Source of the DNA: Warburgia ugandensis
Taxonomy: Eukaryota > Streptophyta > Magnoliopsida > Canellales > Canellaceae
Assembly: GCA_035236585.1 (NCBI GenBank)
Contig: CP141133.1
Coordinates: 42,921,729-42,985,728, forward strand
Direction: 5' to 3'
DNA length: 64,000 nt
The notes below the pieces were generated by a model. It searched no databases. It was not told the origin of the DNA and worked only from the letters and a program-made list of their open reading frames with translations. Below, piece after piece: positions 11,770-23,120 of this stretch. A program made the position numbers and the translations under genes. The number at the start of each line of letters is the position of its first letter. Within the stretch, counting starts at the first letter, position 1.

Positions 11770-12324
11770 TAGCAGAGGATTCCTAAGAAATAGGAGCTTA
11801 CTGATAGGAGTACGTCGACGAAAGCTTTTGACTTAGACAGGTAACAATTGGTTTATGTTTGAAGTTATTTTACCAGAAATGGGAAAGAGACTGTTATACA
11901 TGTAATTTTGGGGAGTTTGAATAACTTATGTGATTGGGTTATGACGTGGAGTTTCTAGGTGTGTTTTGTTGGATTTGATTTGTCTTTATTTGGTTAGATG
12001 TATGAAAAGGAGACAATCTCCATATATGTTTTGAATTTTCAATGAATGTTTATCAGGTACTTCGCAATGACATACGTTAAATGTCATATGTCAGAAAAAT
12101 AGAGGAAACTTTGCTGGATTTTCAGTAAAAATGAGCTCTCATTTCATCGAGAATCCTTGTTTTTGAGAAAAGAAAAATTACAGTCGTGGTTTTTGGAAGG
12201 GAATTTAAAAGAAAATATTCTTCCACAGTTGCTTACACTTTAAAATTGATTTTATTAGCAATCGAGCATGCTAAGTCAACGTCTTTTGTACTTAAAAAGT
12301 GTTACGAAAACCCAGGTCATCACA

Positions 12325-12509
12325 CTTCTTTTATCTATTGTTTTTTTACCGAAGAGGGGCACACCTGCCCTTTTCCCTCATAAACAAGCTGGTGCCACAG
12401 CACTGATGCTGTTCAGAGTATGAGGGTGTCGTTATCAAAACAACCCCCTATTCTTTGAATCTCTTCTTCTTCTCTCCCTCTTATTTTCTTTTTTTTTTTA
12501 CTAGAGATG
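12325..12509 (+). repeat. Satellite block B: about 1.3 monomers between two retroelements
   Basis: ACCGAAGAGGGGCACACCTGCCC, GTCGTTATCAAAACAACCCC and TTTGAATCTCTTCTTCTTCTC mark one monomer and part of a second. It resembles the variant near 25500 and 43815 (GACAAG..GGTGC...GTATGGGGGTG). The last five bases (AGATG) are the target duplication of element 2. Confidence 0.88.
12505..12509. other. Target-site duplication of element 2, left copy (AGATG)
   Basis: AGATG here is repeated exactly at 17322-17326, immediately outside the other end of element 2. Five-base duplications are standard for Ty3/gypsy integration. Confidence 0.85.
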
Positions 12510-12885
12510 TGTGACGATGCTGGTTTTTTTTTTTTTACACATTTTGTAAAACATTTTTCAAAGACTAGGTCCTTAATGGTAAAATTTTTTGCAAACAATG
12601 CAGTAGAAATTCTTTTATTTTTAATTCATTTGTAGCAAAACCCAAGTTCTCGAGGTACATAATACACATAGACATTTTGTATAAAATAAATTTTTATTGA
12701 GTACCAGGAATTAGCTAGTAGTTCACTCTTACACCACCCTTGTATAACAATTACAATCCATTGTCCAAATACAATCCAAATTACAAAGTATATAACCAAA
12801 TTACACAATCTTGAAGGGAAATACTCTGATCAGTCTTGCAGCTTCTGAGTCAAGCTTTACTTCCTTAAGTCTCCTTCCATGTATC

Positions 12886-12923
12886 TGAGATATTGTAAAC
12901 ATTCAAACATTTACAATATCTCA
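12886..12923 (-). other. Perfect 14-bp-arm stem-loop in element 2
   Basis: TGAGATATTGTAAA (12886-12899) and TTTACAATATCTCA (12910-12923) flank a 10-base loop. The inner 12 bases equal the hairpin arms of element 1, in matching orientation relative to each LTR end. Confidence 0.88.
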
Positions 12924-13654
12924 ACGGGCTATGCTTGGTAAGGGATACAAAAGTATACTACTTTACTAATATAAGAATACATACCTCAGTCATTATTCCA
13001 TCATGGTTATCTACTCATGAGTTACCTCAACATAGAGTATATACGTTATTTATGTAGTATAGGTTAAATCTATTAAAATAGTAAAAATTTCTCAAAACGT
13101 GTTCCTTCCCCTAGCTATACTTCCACTTAGGAGATCAATATTCAGCCAATTCTCATACAAGGATTTTCTTTCTAGGAACTCATGCAGTGGCATCTCATCA
13201 TGCCATGGAATTATACTAGGCCTATTATATGTGCATCATAATGCAAAATACTCAAGGACTACTATGCCGCAGTCTAAATCTGTATAGTGCTCAGATAATT
13301 GTATAATAATCAACTGATACCAATTGTGAAAATAACAAAATCCATGTCCGCATAGGGGGACCATGGCTCTCACAATGGTGGCCTTTCCATGACTGCCCCA
13401 CCTAACATTTAGCCTCTCTTTAGGCATGGTATCCAGCATATAACTTTTAGGAAGCAAGTGGCCAACCCTCATAACTTCCCTAGCATAGCATCCTCAGTCC
13501 TAAGACTGTGTAAAATGAAATCACAAGCCACCATGCTTGTATGTAAAATACATTGTACATATCAGACAATGTGTTTATTTAACTAAGGTTGGAATATTTT
13601 CTATGCCCTGTTCTTATTATTTCCTTAGTCTACACATCTCATTAATTTCTCATC

Positions 13655-13720
13655 ATTTGATTAGATCATTGGATCATTTGAATTGGATCATTCAGTTGGA
13701 TCATGTGATTGGATCATTAT
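13655..13720. repeat. Short degenerate TTGGATCAT repeat inside element 2
   Basis: TCATTGGATCATTTGAATTGGATCATTC... repeats a GGATCAT core about four times within roughly 65 bp. This looks like local slippage within the LTR. Confidence 0.55.
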
Positions 13721-15851
13721 TATGCTAAGGTACCAAGTATACTTATATCATGAACGTCTATAATTTCAAATAGAAGATCATGTGTGTACACATGAATCCT
13801 TAATATATTCTTGTACATCTACCTACTTCAAAGTGGTATTATGGTCTTCATTCTTACATCTGAAGTGGTATTCACTCCACATTGCCTATCATGGTCGGGA
13901 TTCATATATCTATCAAACCATATGTATAAAGTTATTCCTCTTTACAAGTATTCTTATAAGGGATGCCCTAATTTTCCTTGAATCATGTTTGATCAAGGGT
14001 TTGGTTTCTTTATCTATACTTTTCTACATACATAATAAAATACGACATTAGTATTCTTATTATTTTTTATGATTCAAAATCCTATAAATCTTGTTTGATC
14101 ATCCTTATCTTACTTATAATTTTTATTAGGATTAGATAATTTACTAACCTTTTATGCTCTTATTATTATTACGTAACTAGTTAATGTTTTACTAGTTGAG
14201 GATAGCTTATTCCATCCTATGTCTAGACAGCTCCTCTTATGTCAAATTGGCTAAGGCTTACTAGTTGAATGGTTAACACAAAGTGGTTACTTCAATCCTC
14301 ATATAAGGAGGCGTTTAGACCTCACAAACATCAATGGAAGGTAGGGGAAGAGAGAGGCTCTATTAGAGAGCCCCCTTGACCCTCATGTTCATCAGTCACT
14401 AGAGTGGCCTTAGCTTAACATTTCATAAGGTTCCTATGAGCATTTTAATCCTAAGTACTCTTTCTAATTGATTTTAATTAATTCCATGAACATTTAAAAT
14501 CTCATTCATGGAGTTTCATTTTTCTCCTAATTTGGGCCAAGGAAATGATATTCATTATATTATCCTACTAACTATGGCCCTTACTATCCTTAAGTTCTTG
14601 TCATTGATTCCATGTAATTGTCCTTCAACTATATTTTTTATTTAATTACATTTTCAATATAATTTTCATATCATAAGCATTAGAGCATAAATAAAAAATC
14701 AAACAATTAAATCTACTAAGCAATGAAAAGATAATCATAACATTCAATAATTCAAATGAAAATTTAACATGCCATAACTATTCCTTATGATCCAATGGTC
14801 ATAGTTGATTTTTATTTATTTCTCATCTCTTTTAGGATTTAGATCTTTTCATTTTCCATTGGATTTAATCTTTTTCATAATATGATTATATCACTAGATC
14901 ATTAATGCATCTCATTAAATGATCTGATCCTTCTTGATCCAACCGATCAAGAAGATCTTAATTCATTTTTCCAACATTAAGGGCATAGAGCTTAATCTAT
15001 ACCAAATTATCATCATCAAGTGCATCAATCCCTATGATATTAACTTTATGTCATTATCCAATTACATCCATATTGCTCAATCCTCCTTGATCAAATTAAT
15101 CAAGGAGACTTCCATTCATTTTTTCTTATGGATTATACTACTTTAAGGCTAAATCTCTTAAGATCTGCTAATTCAATTACATCTAACCCATTTATTTAAG
15201 TTAATATATTATTAGATCATCATCCAGCATGGTTTGAATGGTCTGATCATCGTAGATCGTGTAGATCAAGGATGTTAGTACCCTTATCTACTTAAATACA
15301 GAAATTTTCATTAATTGAATTTATGATTTTGTTGGCTAAATCCAACTCAACTTTTCAATCTCAATTTGGAGTTAAATTGAGATCAAAATTTATATTTTAA
15401 GATTTCAGCATGTTTTAAGGGCTGATATTGAATCTTACTGTTTTTGTTTAATTTCTTGATATGGATATACAGAAATTTTACTATGATCATGATCCATAGG
15501 TTTTTGAGACCTCTTGAACCTATCTATCGGTTCAGATTTTCATTTTAAAGTCATTTAGATCATGATCCACTACCTTTGGTACAAATTTTACTAATTATCA
15601 CAAGTTAATACAATTGAAAACAAAGATCTTATGAGTTCAGTAAGTTCTAAAAGTGACAAGAAATCTATAGATACTTTCAGATCTGAAATCAAAGTGCAAT
15701 TGAGCTCTTAATTGTAGAAATGAGCTCCTATTTCAAAAATTGGATGGCCCAAATCAAGTATGGGCTTACGGGTGTAGGGACGACCAGTGGTACCCACCCG
15801 TTACCACCTATTACAGGTGGTAGGATGGAGGTGACCAGCTATGGGTGAGAC

Positions 15852-15867
15852 GGTCCAGATCTGGACC
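15852..15867. repeat. 16-bp perfect palindrome in element 2
   Basis: GGTCCAGATCTGGACC reads the same on both strands. No function is evident; it may be chance or an LTR regulatory dyad. Confidence 0.6.
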
Positions 15868-16722
15868 ATCGAATGACCCCTCACCAGATCTCCTCCATCC
15901 TTGACATTCAACTACTCATATTTCATCTCCTAGGGTTTTTAGGCCCCCGAAATCCATCCAATGGCTTAGAAGTTTCATCTGAGCCATCCAAGATGGTGAA
16001 TCTCAACCCTATTGCTAGATCCATCATTCCTGATGGATCAACGGCCGAGGAGGTCTCCTGGAGACAGAAAAACCCAAGCTAAATGCCAGAATGGAAAGAG
16101 GGGAGAAAGGTGCACCTACCTGTGCTGGTCCGGTAAAGAGAGAGTCACCGGAGAAGAAGAAATTACACCAGAGAAGATATAAGAAACCCTAGACGTCGGA
16201 AAATATATAGAGGTTGATTCTTCCATCACCGTTGCCAAAGGTGGAGTGAGACCTTGGGGCTTTTGTAGATCACCCCTCCCTGAAGTGTGTCAATGGCTCC
16301 AAATCAAGTTTTAATAGCCAAGTTGGCTGGAATCACTGAGATTGACTGCTAGAGATACTACCTAGTACTGTTCTTGTTTTCGTTTTTATTTTCCCGTCTA
16401 TCTAAGAGGTGGATCATCCAAATCTCTTAGGGCTTTTGTAGATCTCCTCAGTCCGAACAGATCCAACAGTTAAGATTGAAATTTAATGGCTGAAAATGGA
16501 TGGGTAATTCAAATAGGGTTTTCTAGGTGGAAACCTTGGTTCATTGAGGACAACGCGTCCTTAGATGCGCCTCAATAACAGAGATGAATTGTCTATTGGG
16601 TGTGTCTATGGACACTCTCCCAAGGAAAGAAGAAAATTTTGGGGAAGAATGGGGAGGATTTTGGAGCTAGGATTTTAAGGCATGGTAGGGACCTCGTGAA
16701 GAATATTAGGAAAATTTTTTGT

Positions 16723-16733
16723 GCTATTTATAG
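16723..16733 (-). promoter_or_regulatory. Putative TATA box of element 2 LTR
   Basis: On the minus strand the sequence is CCCTATAAATAGCAC, about 590 bases inside the LTR start. That position suits an LTR promoter at the U3/R border. It is called from motif and position only. Confidence 0.5.
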
Positions 16734-17321
16734 GGATTTTTGAAAATTTTCATGATTACATGTAATTATCATGTTCAATTCTTTGTATTATTAAATGATC
16801 ATTGGATTCCCACTACTACCTCCTTCTCCACTAGTAGGGGGTAGTGGTTTGACTCATGATTATATGTTTTCTGGTCATTGGATTCCTTTGTGGGCCCCTT
16901 GTGGGCCCCATGGAGGTGTGAAAGGACAATTTTGCCCTTTTAATTCCAAAAATGAAGAAAAATAGGGTTTACTCCCATGAACTCGGAATTGAGCGTACTT
17001 AGTGGCGTTGGAATCATATTTCAAAGTACATTCCAAATATTTATGTCTTAGGTCTCAATTTTGAGAAAATTTTCCATTTTATCCTTTTATTCATAAAAAT
17101 GGAGAAAAATAAGGAATTTTCATTCGAACTTCGAATTTTATGTACTTATAGTCATTCTGAAGGGTTCGTCGAGTATGTTTTCAATTATACATGTCTTATA
17201 TCTTGATTCTACTCCTATGAGAAGTGCATTTTTAATAACCCTAATATTCGAGCCTAATTCTCCCTGAAAATTTTAATTTCATTATTTATTCAATCTCTTT
17301 ACAAAAGTTAGGGGTGTTATA

Positions 17322-17326
17322 AGATG
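17322..17326. other. Target-site duplication of element 2, right copy (AGATG)
   Basis: It matches 12505-12509 exactly. Removing the element and one copy rejoins a normal satellite box (CTAGAGATGGGTGATGCCTAACC). Confidence 0.88.
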
Positions 17327-19287
17327 GGTGATGCCTAACCTTTTTCCAGAGCAGACATGGTGGTAATATGGCATTGACTCAGTGTCGGAGGGAGGGGTTG
17401 GATCATCAAAAGTACCCCATGCATCTTGAATCTCTTCTTCTCTCTCATTTGTTTCTTTTGACCGAAGAGGGAGAGGGCCTACATTTTTCTAGGGAAGATA
17501 GGTGGTGAGGATCCACCGAAGCAGTGTCGGAGGGAGGAGTTGTCGTTATCAAAATGATACCTGCCTTTCAATCACTTCTTCTCACTATTTTTTTTTTCTT
17601 TTAACCAGAGAGGGGCGGTGCTTACCCTTTTCCATCGCAAAGATAGTGCTGATGTAGCATTGATGTCATCTCACAGGGAGGGGGGTCATTATCAAAATGA
17701 CCTCCTGCATTTTGAATCTCTTCTTCTCGTTCTTTTTTTCTTTTTTCTTTTTTTCTTAACTGTAGAGGGGCAACACCTACCCTTTTCGACATAGACACAG
17801 TGGTGGCACAATGGTGATGTAGCATTGACACAGTGCTAGTGTGAGGGGGTGTCGTGATCAAAATGACCACCCCCTACATTTTGAAACTCTTCTTCTTCTC
17901 TCTCTCTCCTTTTATTTATGACCAAATAGGTGTGGTGCTTACCCTTTTCTAGTGCAAATACAGTGGCGACAGGGGGCTACTGCATTGTTAGAGTGTGGGG
18001 TGTTATTGTCAAAACGACTGCATGCATTTTGAATCTCTTCTTCTCTCCTTTTTTTTTGACCAGATAGGGACGGTGCCTTCCCTTTGCCAGTGCAGGCACA
18101 GTGGTGACGGAGTGTTGAAGCGAGGGGGTGTTGCTATCAAAATGACCCGCTTCATTTTGAAGCTCTTCTTCTCTGTATGTTTTCTTTACAGGAGAGGAGT
18201 GGCGCCTACCCTTTTTCAGCATAAACAAGATGTGGACATAGCGCTAACATAGTGTCAGAGTTAGGGGTTGTTGTTATCAAAACAACCCCTACATTTTGAA
18301 TCTCTTCCTCTCCCCCTTTCTTTTTCTTTTAACCAAAGAGGCGTGGCACCTACCCTTTATCTGGTAGACACGGTGGTGAAGCGGCACTCAGCAGTGTCAG
18401 CGGGAGGGGGTGCCATTATCAAAATGACCACTCGTGTTTTGAATCTCTTCTTCTGCATTTCTTTTTTTTTACTAGAGAGGTGGTGCCGTTATCAAAACGA
18501 CCCTATATTTTGAATCTCTTATTCTATCTTTTTATTTTATTTTATTGATTTGAGGGGGGTGCCGCCTACCCTTTTTTGCCACAGACACAGTGGTGACATG
18601 GCATTGACATGTTGGAGAGGGGGGGTGTCATTATCAAAACCCTCGTTTTGAATCTCTTCTTCTCTCTCTTTTCCTTTTTTCATTTTTCACCGAAGGGAGG
18701 CGGTGGCCAGTTTTTGGCACAGACACGGTGGTGATGCAGCAGTGTTGCAGTGACGAAGGGAGGTGGTGCCGTTATCAAAATGACCTCCTGATCTCTTTCT
18801 CTCTCTCTCTACTTGAGAGGGGTGACACCAACCCTTTTTCGGCGCAGCATGATGGTGACACAGCACTGACGCAACGTAGGAGGGTGGGGGTGTCTTTATA
18901 AAAACTACCCCTATGTTTTGAATCTTTACTTATCTCTCTATATCTTTTTTGATCAGAGAGGGGCATCGCCTACCATTTTTCAGCCAAGACACAATGGTGA
19001 TCCGGCGCTGATGCCATGTCGGAGGGAGGGGGTTTGGTTTTCAAAACGACCCCCTTCCTTTTAATTCTCTTCTTCTCTCTCTTTCTCTTTTGACTAGAGA
19101 GGGGCGATGCCTACCCTTTTCTATTATAGGCAAAGTGGCGACATGACACTTATGCAGCGTTAGAGGGAGGGGGTGTCATCATCAAAATGACCTCCTTCAT
19201 TTTGAATCTCCTCTTCTATCTCTTTTTACTCTTATTTTTTTTAACTGAATAGGGGCTCTGCCAACCCATTTTTGACGCGTCTACGGT

Positions 19288-19615
19288 GATGGCACAATGG
19301 TTACGCGGCACAGATTAGTTTTGGATTGAGGGGGTGTCATTATCAAAATGACCCCCTATGTTTTAAATATCTTCTTCTCTCTCTCTTCCTTTTATTTTTT
19401 TGACCAGTGAGGGGCAACACCTACCCTTTTCTGGCACAGGCATGATGGTGTGATGGCACAATGGTTACGCGGCACAGATTAGTTTTGGATTGAGGGGGTG
19501 TCGTTATCAAAATGACCCCCTATGTTTTAAATCTCTTCTTCTCTCTCTCTTCCTTTTATTTTTTTGACCGGTGAGGGGCAGCACCTACCCTTTTCTAGCA
19601 CAGGCATGATGGTGA
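19288..19615 (+). repeat. Recent local tandem duplication, 2 x 164 bp
   Basis: GATGGCACAATGGTTACGCGG begins at 19288 and again at 19452, and the two 164-bp copies differ at only a few positions (for example TCATT/TCGTT and AAATATC/AAATCTC). They are far more alike than typical neighbouring monomers here, so this is a single-monomer duplication younger than its surroundings. Confidence 0.88.
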
Positions 19616-21540
19616 TCCAATGCTGCCTCAGTGCCAGAGGGAGGGGATGTCATTATCAAAACGACTACCTGCACATTGAATCTCTTCTTCTTAGTCTATT
19701 TTTCTCTTCTTTTTTTTCTTACCAGAGAAGGGTGGTACCTACCCTTTTTGGTGAGGCATTGATGTAGTGTCAGAGGGAGGTTGTGTCATTATCAAAATGA
19801 CCACTTCCATTTTAAATCTCACCTTCTCTCTCTTTTGTTTTATTTTTTTACTGGAGAGGGGCAGTGACTATCCTTTTTCAGCGCACACAGTGGTGACGCA
19901 ACACTAATGCAGTGTCCGAGGGAAGGGGTGTCTTAATCAAAACACCCCCTACATTTTGAATCTCTTATTTTGTTTATTTATTTTTTATTTTTACTAGAGA
20001 GGGGTGTTGCCTACCCTTTTCCCTCCTGGACAAAGTGTTAACACAACACTGACACAATGTCGAAGTATGGGGGTGTCGTTATAAAAATGACCCTTGCATT
20101 TTTAATCTCTTATTCACTCACTTTTTTTTTTTGCCCAGAGAGGGGTGGTGCCTACCCATTTTCAGCATAGACATAGGGGTGACGTGGTTCTGCCACAGTG
20201 TCAGAGGGAGGGGGTGTCGTTATCCAAATGACCGGCTGCATTTGGATTATCTTCTTCTTCTTCTTTGATAGGAGATAGGCGACGCCTAACCTTTTCCATT
20301 GCAAACATGATGGTGATGCATCGTTGACCTAGTGTTGGAGGGAGGGGCTGGCATCATCAAAAAGGCCACCTGCTTTTTGAATCTCTTTTCTCCCACTCAT
20401 TTTTTTTTTTATTTGGCTAGAGATGGGCTATAGCTACCCTTTTCCAGCATAGGCATGGAGGAGACACATCACTGGTGTAGTGTCAGATGTAGGGAGTGTC
20501 ATTATTAAAATGACCGCCTACTTTTTGACTCTCTTCACCTTTCTCTTTTTTTTCACTAGAGAGGGGCGTCGCCTTCCCTTTTTTGGCATACACACTATGG
20601 TAATGCAGTGCTAATGCAATGTTGGTGGGAGGTGGTGTCATTATCAAAACAACCGCCTTGGTCTTGAATCTCTTCTTCTAGCTTCTTTTTTTTTTTTATG
20701 ACCGGAGAGAGGCGGTGCCTACCGTTTTTAGGCATAGTCAAGGTGGTGATGAAGTGTTGACACATTGTCAGTGTGAGGGGGTGTTGCTATCAAAATAAGC
20801 CCCTACGTTTTGAATCTCCTCTGCTCTCTCTCTCTCTCTATTTTTTTTCTTTTGACAAGAGAGGGGCGACGCCTACCATTTTCCAAGGTAGACACTATGG
20901 TGAGGCAGCATCGAAGCAGTGTCAGAGGGAGGGGGTGTAATTATCAAAATGACACCCTGCCATTGAATCTCTTCTTCTCTCTCTTTTATTTCTTTTGAGT
21001 AAAGTGGAGCATCACCTACTCTTTTCCGTCAAAAAGATGGTGCTGACGCAAAATTGCTACCATGTCGGTGGGAGGTGTTGTTATCAAAATGACCTCGTGC
21101 ATTTTAAATCTCTTCTTTTCACCCCTTTTTTTCTTATCTTTTTTACCATAGAGGGGCGGCTCCTACCGTTTTTGGCTACATGGTAGTTTCGCAGTGGTGA
21201 TGCAGGGCTAACGCAATGCCCGTGTGAGGGGGTGTTGTTATCAAAATGACCCCTTACATTTTCAAACTCTTCTTCTCTCCCTCCTTTTATTTATGATCGA
21301 AGAGGTGCGACACCTACCCTTTTCCTGTGCAGACACAATGGTGAAGCAAGGCTGACACAATGTCGGACTGTGGGGGTGTTCTTATTAAAATGACCACATG
21401 CATTTTGCATCCCTTCTTCTCTCCCATTTTTTTACCTGAGAGGGGCAGGCTGCACCTACCCTTTTCCAGCGCAAACATAGTGGTGATGCAATATCGAAGG
21501 GAGGGGGCCTGTTATCAAAATGACCCCCTTCATTTTGAAT

Positions 21541-21544
<4 letters not shown>

Positions 21545-21590
<46 letters not shown>
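21545..21590 (+). repeat. (CT)n microsatellite in a satellite monomer
   Basis: About 23 CT repeats expand the pyrimidine tract that every monomer carries after its GAATCTCTTCT box. Neighbouring monomers have only 4-8 repeats. Confidence 0.9.
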
Positions 21591-21594
<4 letters not shown>

Positions 21595-23120
21595 TAGTGA
21601 GGAGCAGCGCCTACCCTTTTTTGGCATAGACAAGATGTGGACCCAACGCTAACATAGTGTTGAAGTAAAGGGTTGTCGTTGTCAAAACAGGCCCCTGCAT
21701 TTTGAATCACTTCTTCTCCCCCTTTTTTTCTTTTCATTGGAGAGCCATGGCCCCTACCCTTTTCGACATAGACATGGTGGTGACATGGCAGTCATGTGGC
21801 ACTGAGCAGTGTTGGAGGGAGGGGTGCCATTATCAAAATAATCCCCTACATTTTGAATCTCTTTTTCTCTCTCTCCCCCCCCCTTTTTTTTTTACTGGAG
21901 AGTGGCAGTGCTTATCCTTTCCTGCCATAGACATAATGGTAACGCTATGTTGATGTATTGTCAGAGGGAGTGGGCATCATTATCAAAATGATCCCCTACA
22001 TTTTAAATATCTTCTCACTTTTTTTCTTTTTTTTTTTGACCGAATATGGGAAGCGAGTACCCCTTTCTAACACAGACACAGTGGTGGCGTGGTACTAACA
22101 AAGTGTCCAAGTGAGGAGGTGTCGTTATCAAAATGACCAGCAGTGTTTTGAATTTCTTCTTCTCTCTTTTTTTCATTTCTTTTCGGGCAGAAACGTAGTG
22201 GTGACACTTTGCTCGGAGGGAGGCGGTGTCATTATCAAAATGATCCCCTCGTTTTGAATCTCTTCTCTCTCTCTCTCTCTATTTTTTTTTACTAGAAAGG
22301 GGTGGTGCCTACCCTTTTTCAATGCAAACATGGTGGTGATGTGGCATTGATGCAATGTCAGAGGGAGGGCGTGCTGTAATCAAAATGACCCTTTGTGTTT
22401 GCATCTCTTCTTCTCTCTCTCTTATTTTTTTATTTGAGAGGGGTGATGCCTAACCTTTTTCGATGCAACACAATGGTGATATAGCACTGGCGCAGTGTCA
22501 GAGGGTGGGGGTATCTTTATCAAAACTACCCCCTGTGTTTTGAGTCTCTTCTTGTCTCTCTATCCTTTGTGATCAAAGAGGGGCGGCATCAACCCTTTCA
22601 ACGAAGGCACAATGGCAACGCGGTACTGATGCAATGTTAAAGGGAGGGGTTGTCGTTTTCAAAATGACCTCCTATGTTTTGATTCTCTTCCTCTCTCTCT
22701 CTCTAATTTTTTTTTTATTGGAGATGGGCGACACCTACCCCCTTCCGTCATAGACATGGTGGTGATGCGGCACTGATGTAGTGTTAGAGGGAGGGGGTGT
22801 CTTTATCAAAATGACCCCATGCATTTTGAATCCCCTCTTCTTTCTTTTCTTTTTTTCATTTTTGTTAATGGAAGAGGGGCGGCGCCTACCCTTTTTTGAT
22901 GCAAACATGGTGGCTGTGCGGTCGTCATGTGGTGCTAATGCAATTTCGAATTGAGGTGGTGTCACTATCAAAATGACTCCATCTATTTTAAATCTCTTCT
23001 TCTCTCTCACTCTCACTCTCTCTCTCTTATTTTTTTTGGTTGGTGACGGTCGGTGCCTAACCTTTTCCAGCGTAGGCACGGTGGTGATGTGGCACTGCCT
23101 CAATGTTGGAGGGAGGGGGT

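Larger units (their letters stand above)
4143..12324 (+). mobile_element. Element 1: decayed Ty3/gypsy chromovirus LTR retrotransposon, 5' LTR truncated
   Basis: Layout in order: partial 5' LTR (4143-4947), primer-binding site (4950), gag with zinc knuckle, protease, reverse transcriptase, RNase H, integrase, a chromovirus-style C terminus, a polypurine tract (about 9522-9533), and a complete 3' LTR (9534-12324). This PR-RT-RH-IN order is diagnostic of Ty3/gypsy elements. The long LTRs, Met-type primer site and the final EEATWEIEEEMRKTYPELF-like tail fit the Tekay/Del group of plant chromoviruses; the clade is inferred by motif memory, not by a tree. Many stops, frameshifts and lost catalytic residues make it non-functional. 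It sits inside the satellite: monomer sequence is present on both sides. Confidence 0.93.
9534..12324 (+). repeat. Element 1, complete 3' LTR (2791 bp)
   Basis: It starts TGTAACAACAG after the polypurine tract and ends AACCCAGGTCATCACA, giving TG...CA termini. The last ~830 bp match the 5' LTR remnant. It carries a purine repeat at 9765-9799, a hairpin at 11740-11769 and no believable gene. Satellite sequence resumes at 12325. No target duplication can be tested because the other end of the element is truncated. Confidence 0.92.
12510..17321 (-). mobile_element. Element 2: probable solo LTR (4812 bp), reverse orientation
   Basis: Read on the minus strand it starts TATAACACCCCTAAC at 17321 (relatives start TGTAACACCCC, so the TG is mutated) and ends CCAGCATCGTCACA at 12510, the same style of end as elements 1 and 3. 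A perfect AGATG duplication flanks it. A minus-strand TATA box (CTATAAATAG) lies at about 16723-16733. No primer site, polypurine tract, gag or pol motif and no second LTR start was found inside, so recombination between two LTRs leaving one is the simplest reading. A non-coding large derivative (LARD) is the alternative. Short open frames (for example 13099-13287, 13782-14051) show no recognisable domain. Confidence 0.75.
17322..23120 (+). repeat. Satellite block C1: diverged monomers with an older ~3.4 kb order
   Basis: About 40 monomers of the same family and orientation. Variant monomers recur in order at about 3.4 kb: a CATCACCTACTC/AAGATGGTGCTGA-type variant at about 17610 and 20995, and an ACAAGATGTGGAC variant at about 18225 and 21625. 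This suggests an older higher-order unit that has since diverged. Nothing else was found in the block apart from the local duplication at 19288-19615 and CT runs. Confidence 0.88.

Noticed and set aside
12510..17321. Two nested LTRs within element 2
   Set aside because: No second LTR start (reverse of TGTAACACCCC), no internal direct repeat, primer site or polypurine tract could be found by eye.
22735..23103. Many minus-strand open frames of 60-125 codons with KKRERERE and GHFDNDTPS-like repeats across the satellite
   Set aside because: They are translations of the monomer itself: the CT tract gives RE repeats on the minus strand, and monomers near 144 bp (a multiple of 3) keep a frame open across two units. 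They differ in frame from place to place, lack shared starts and show no domain.
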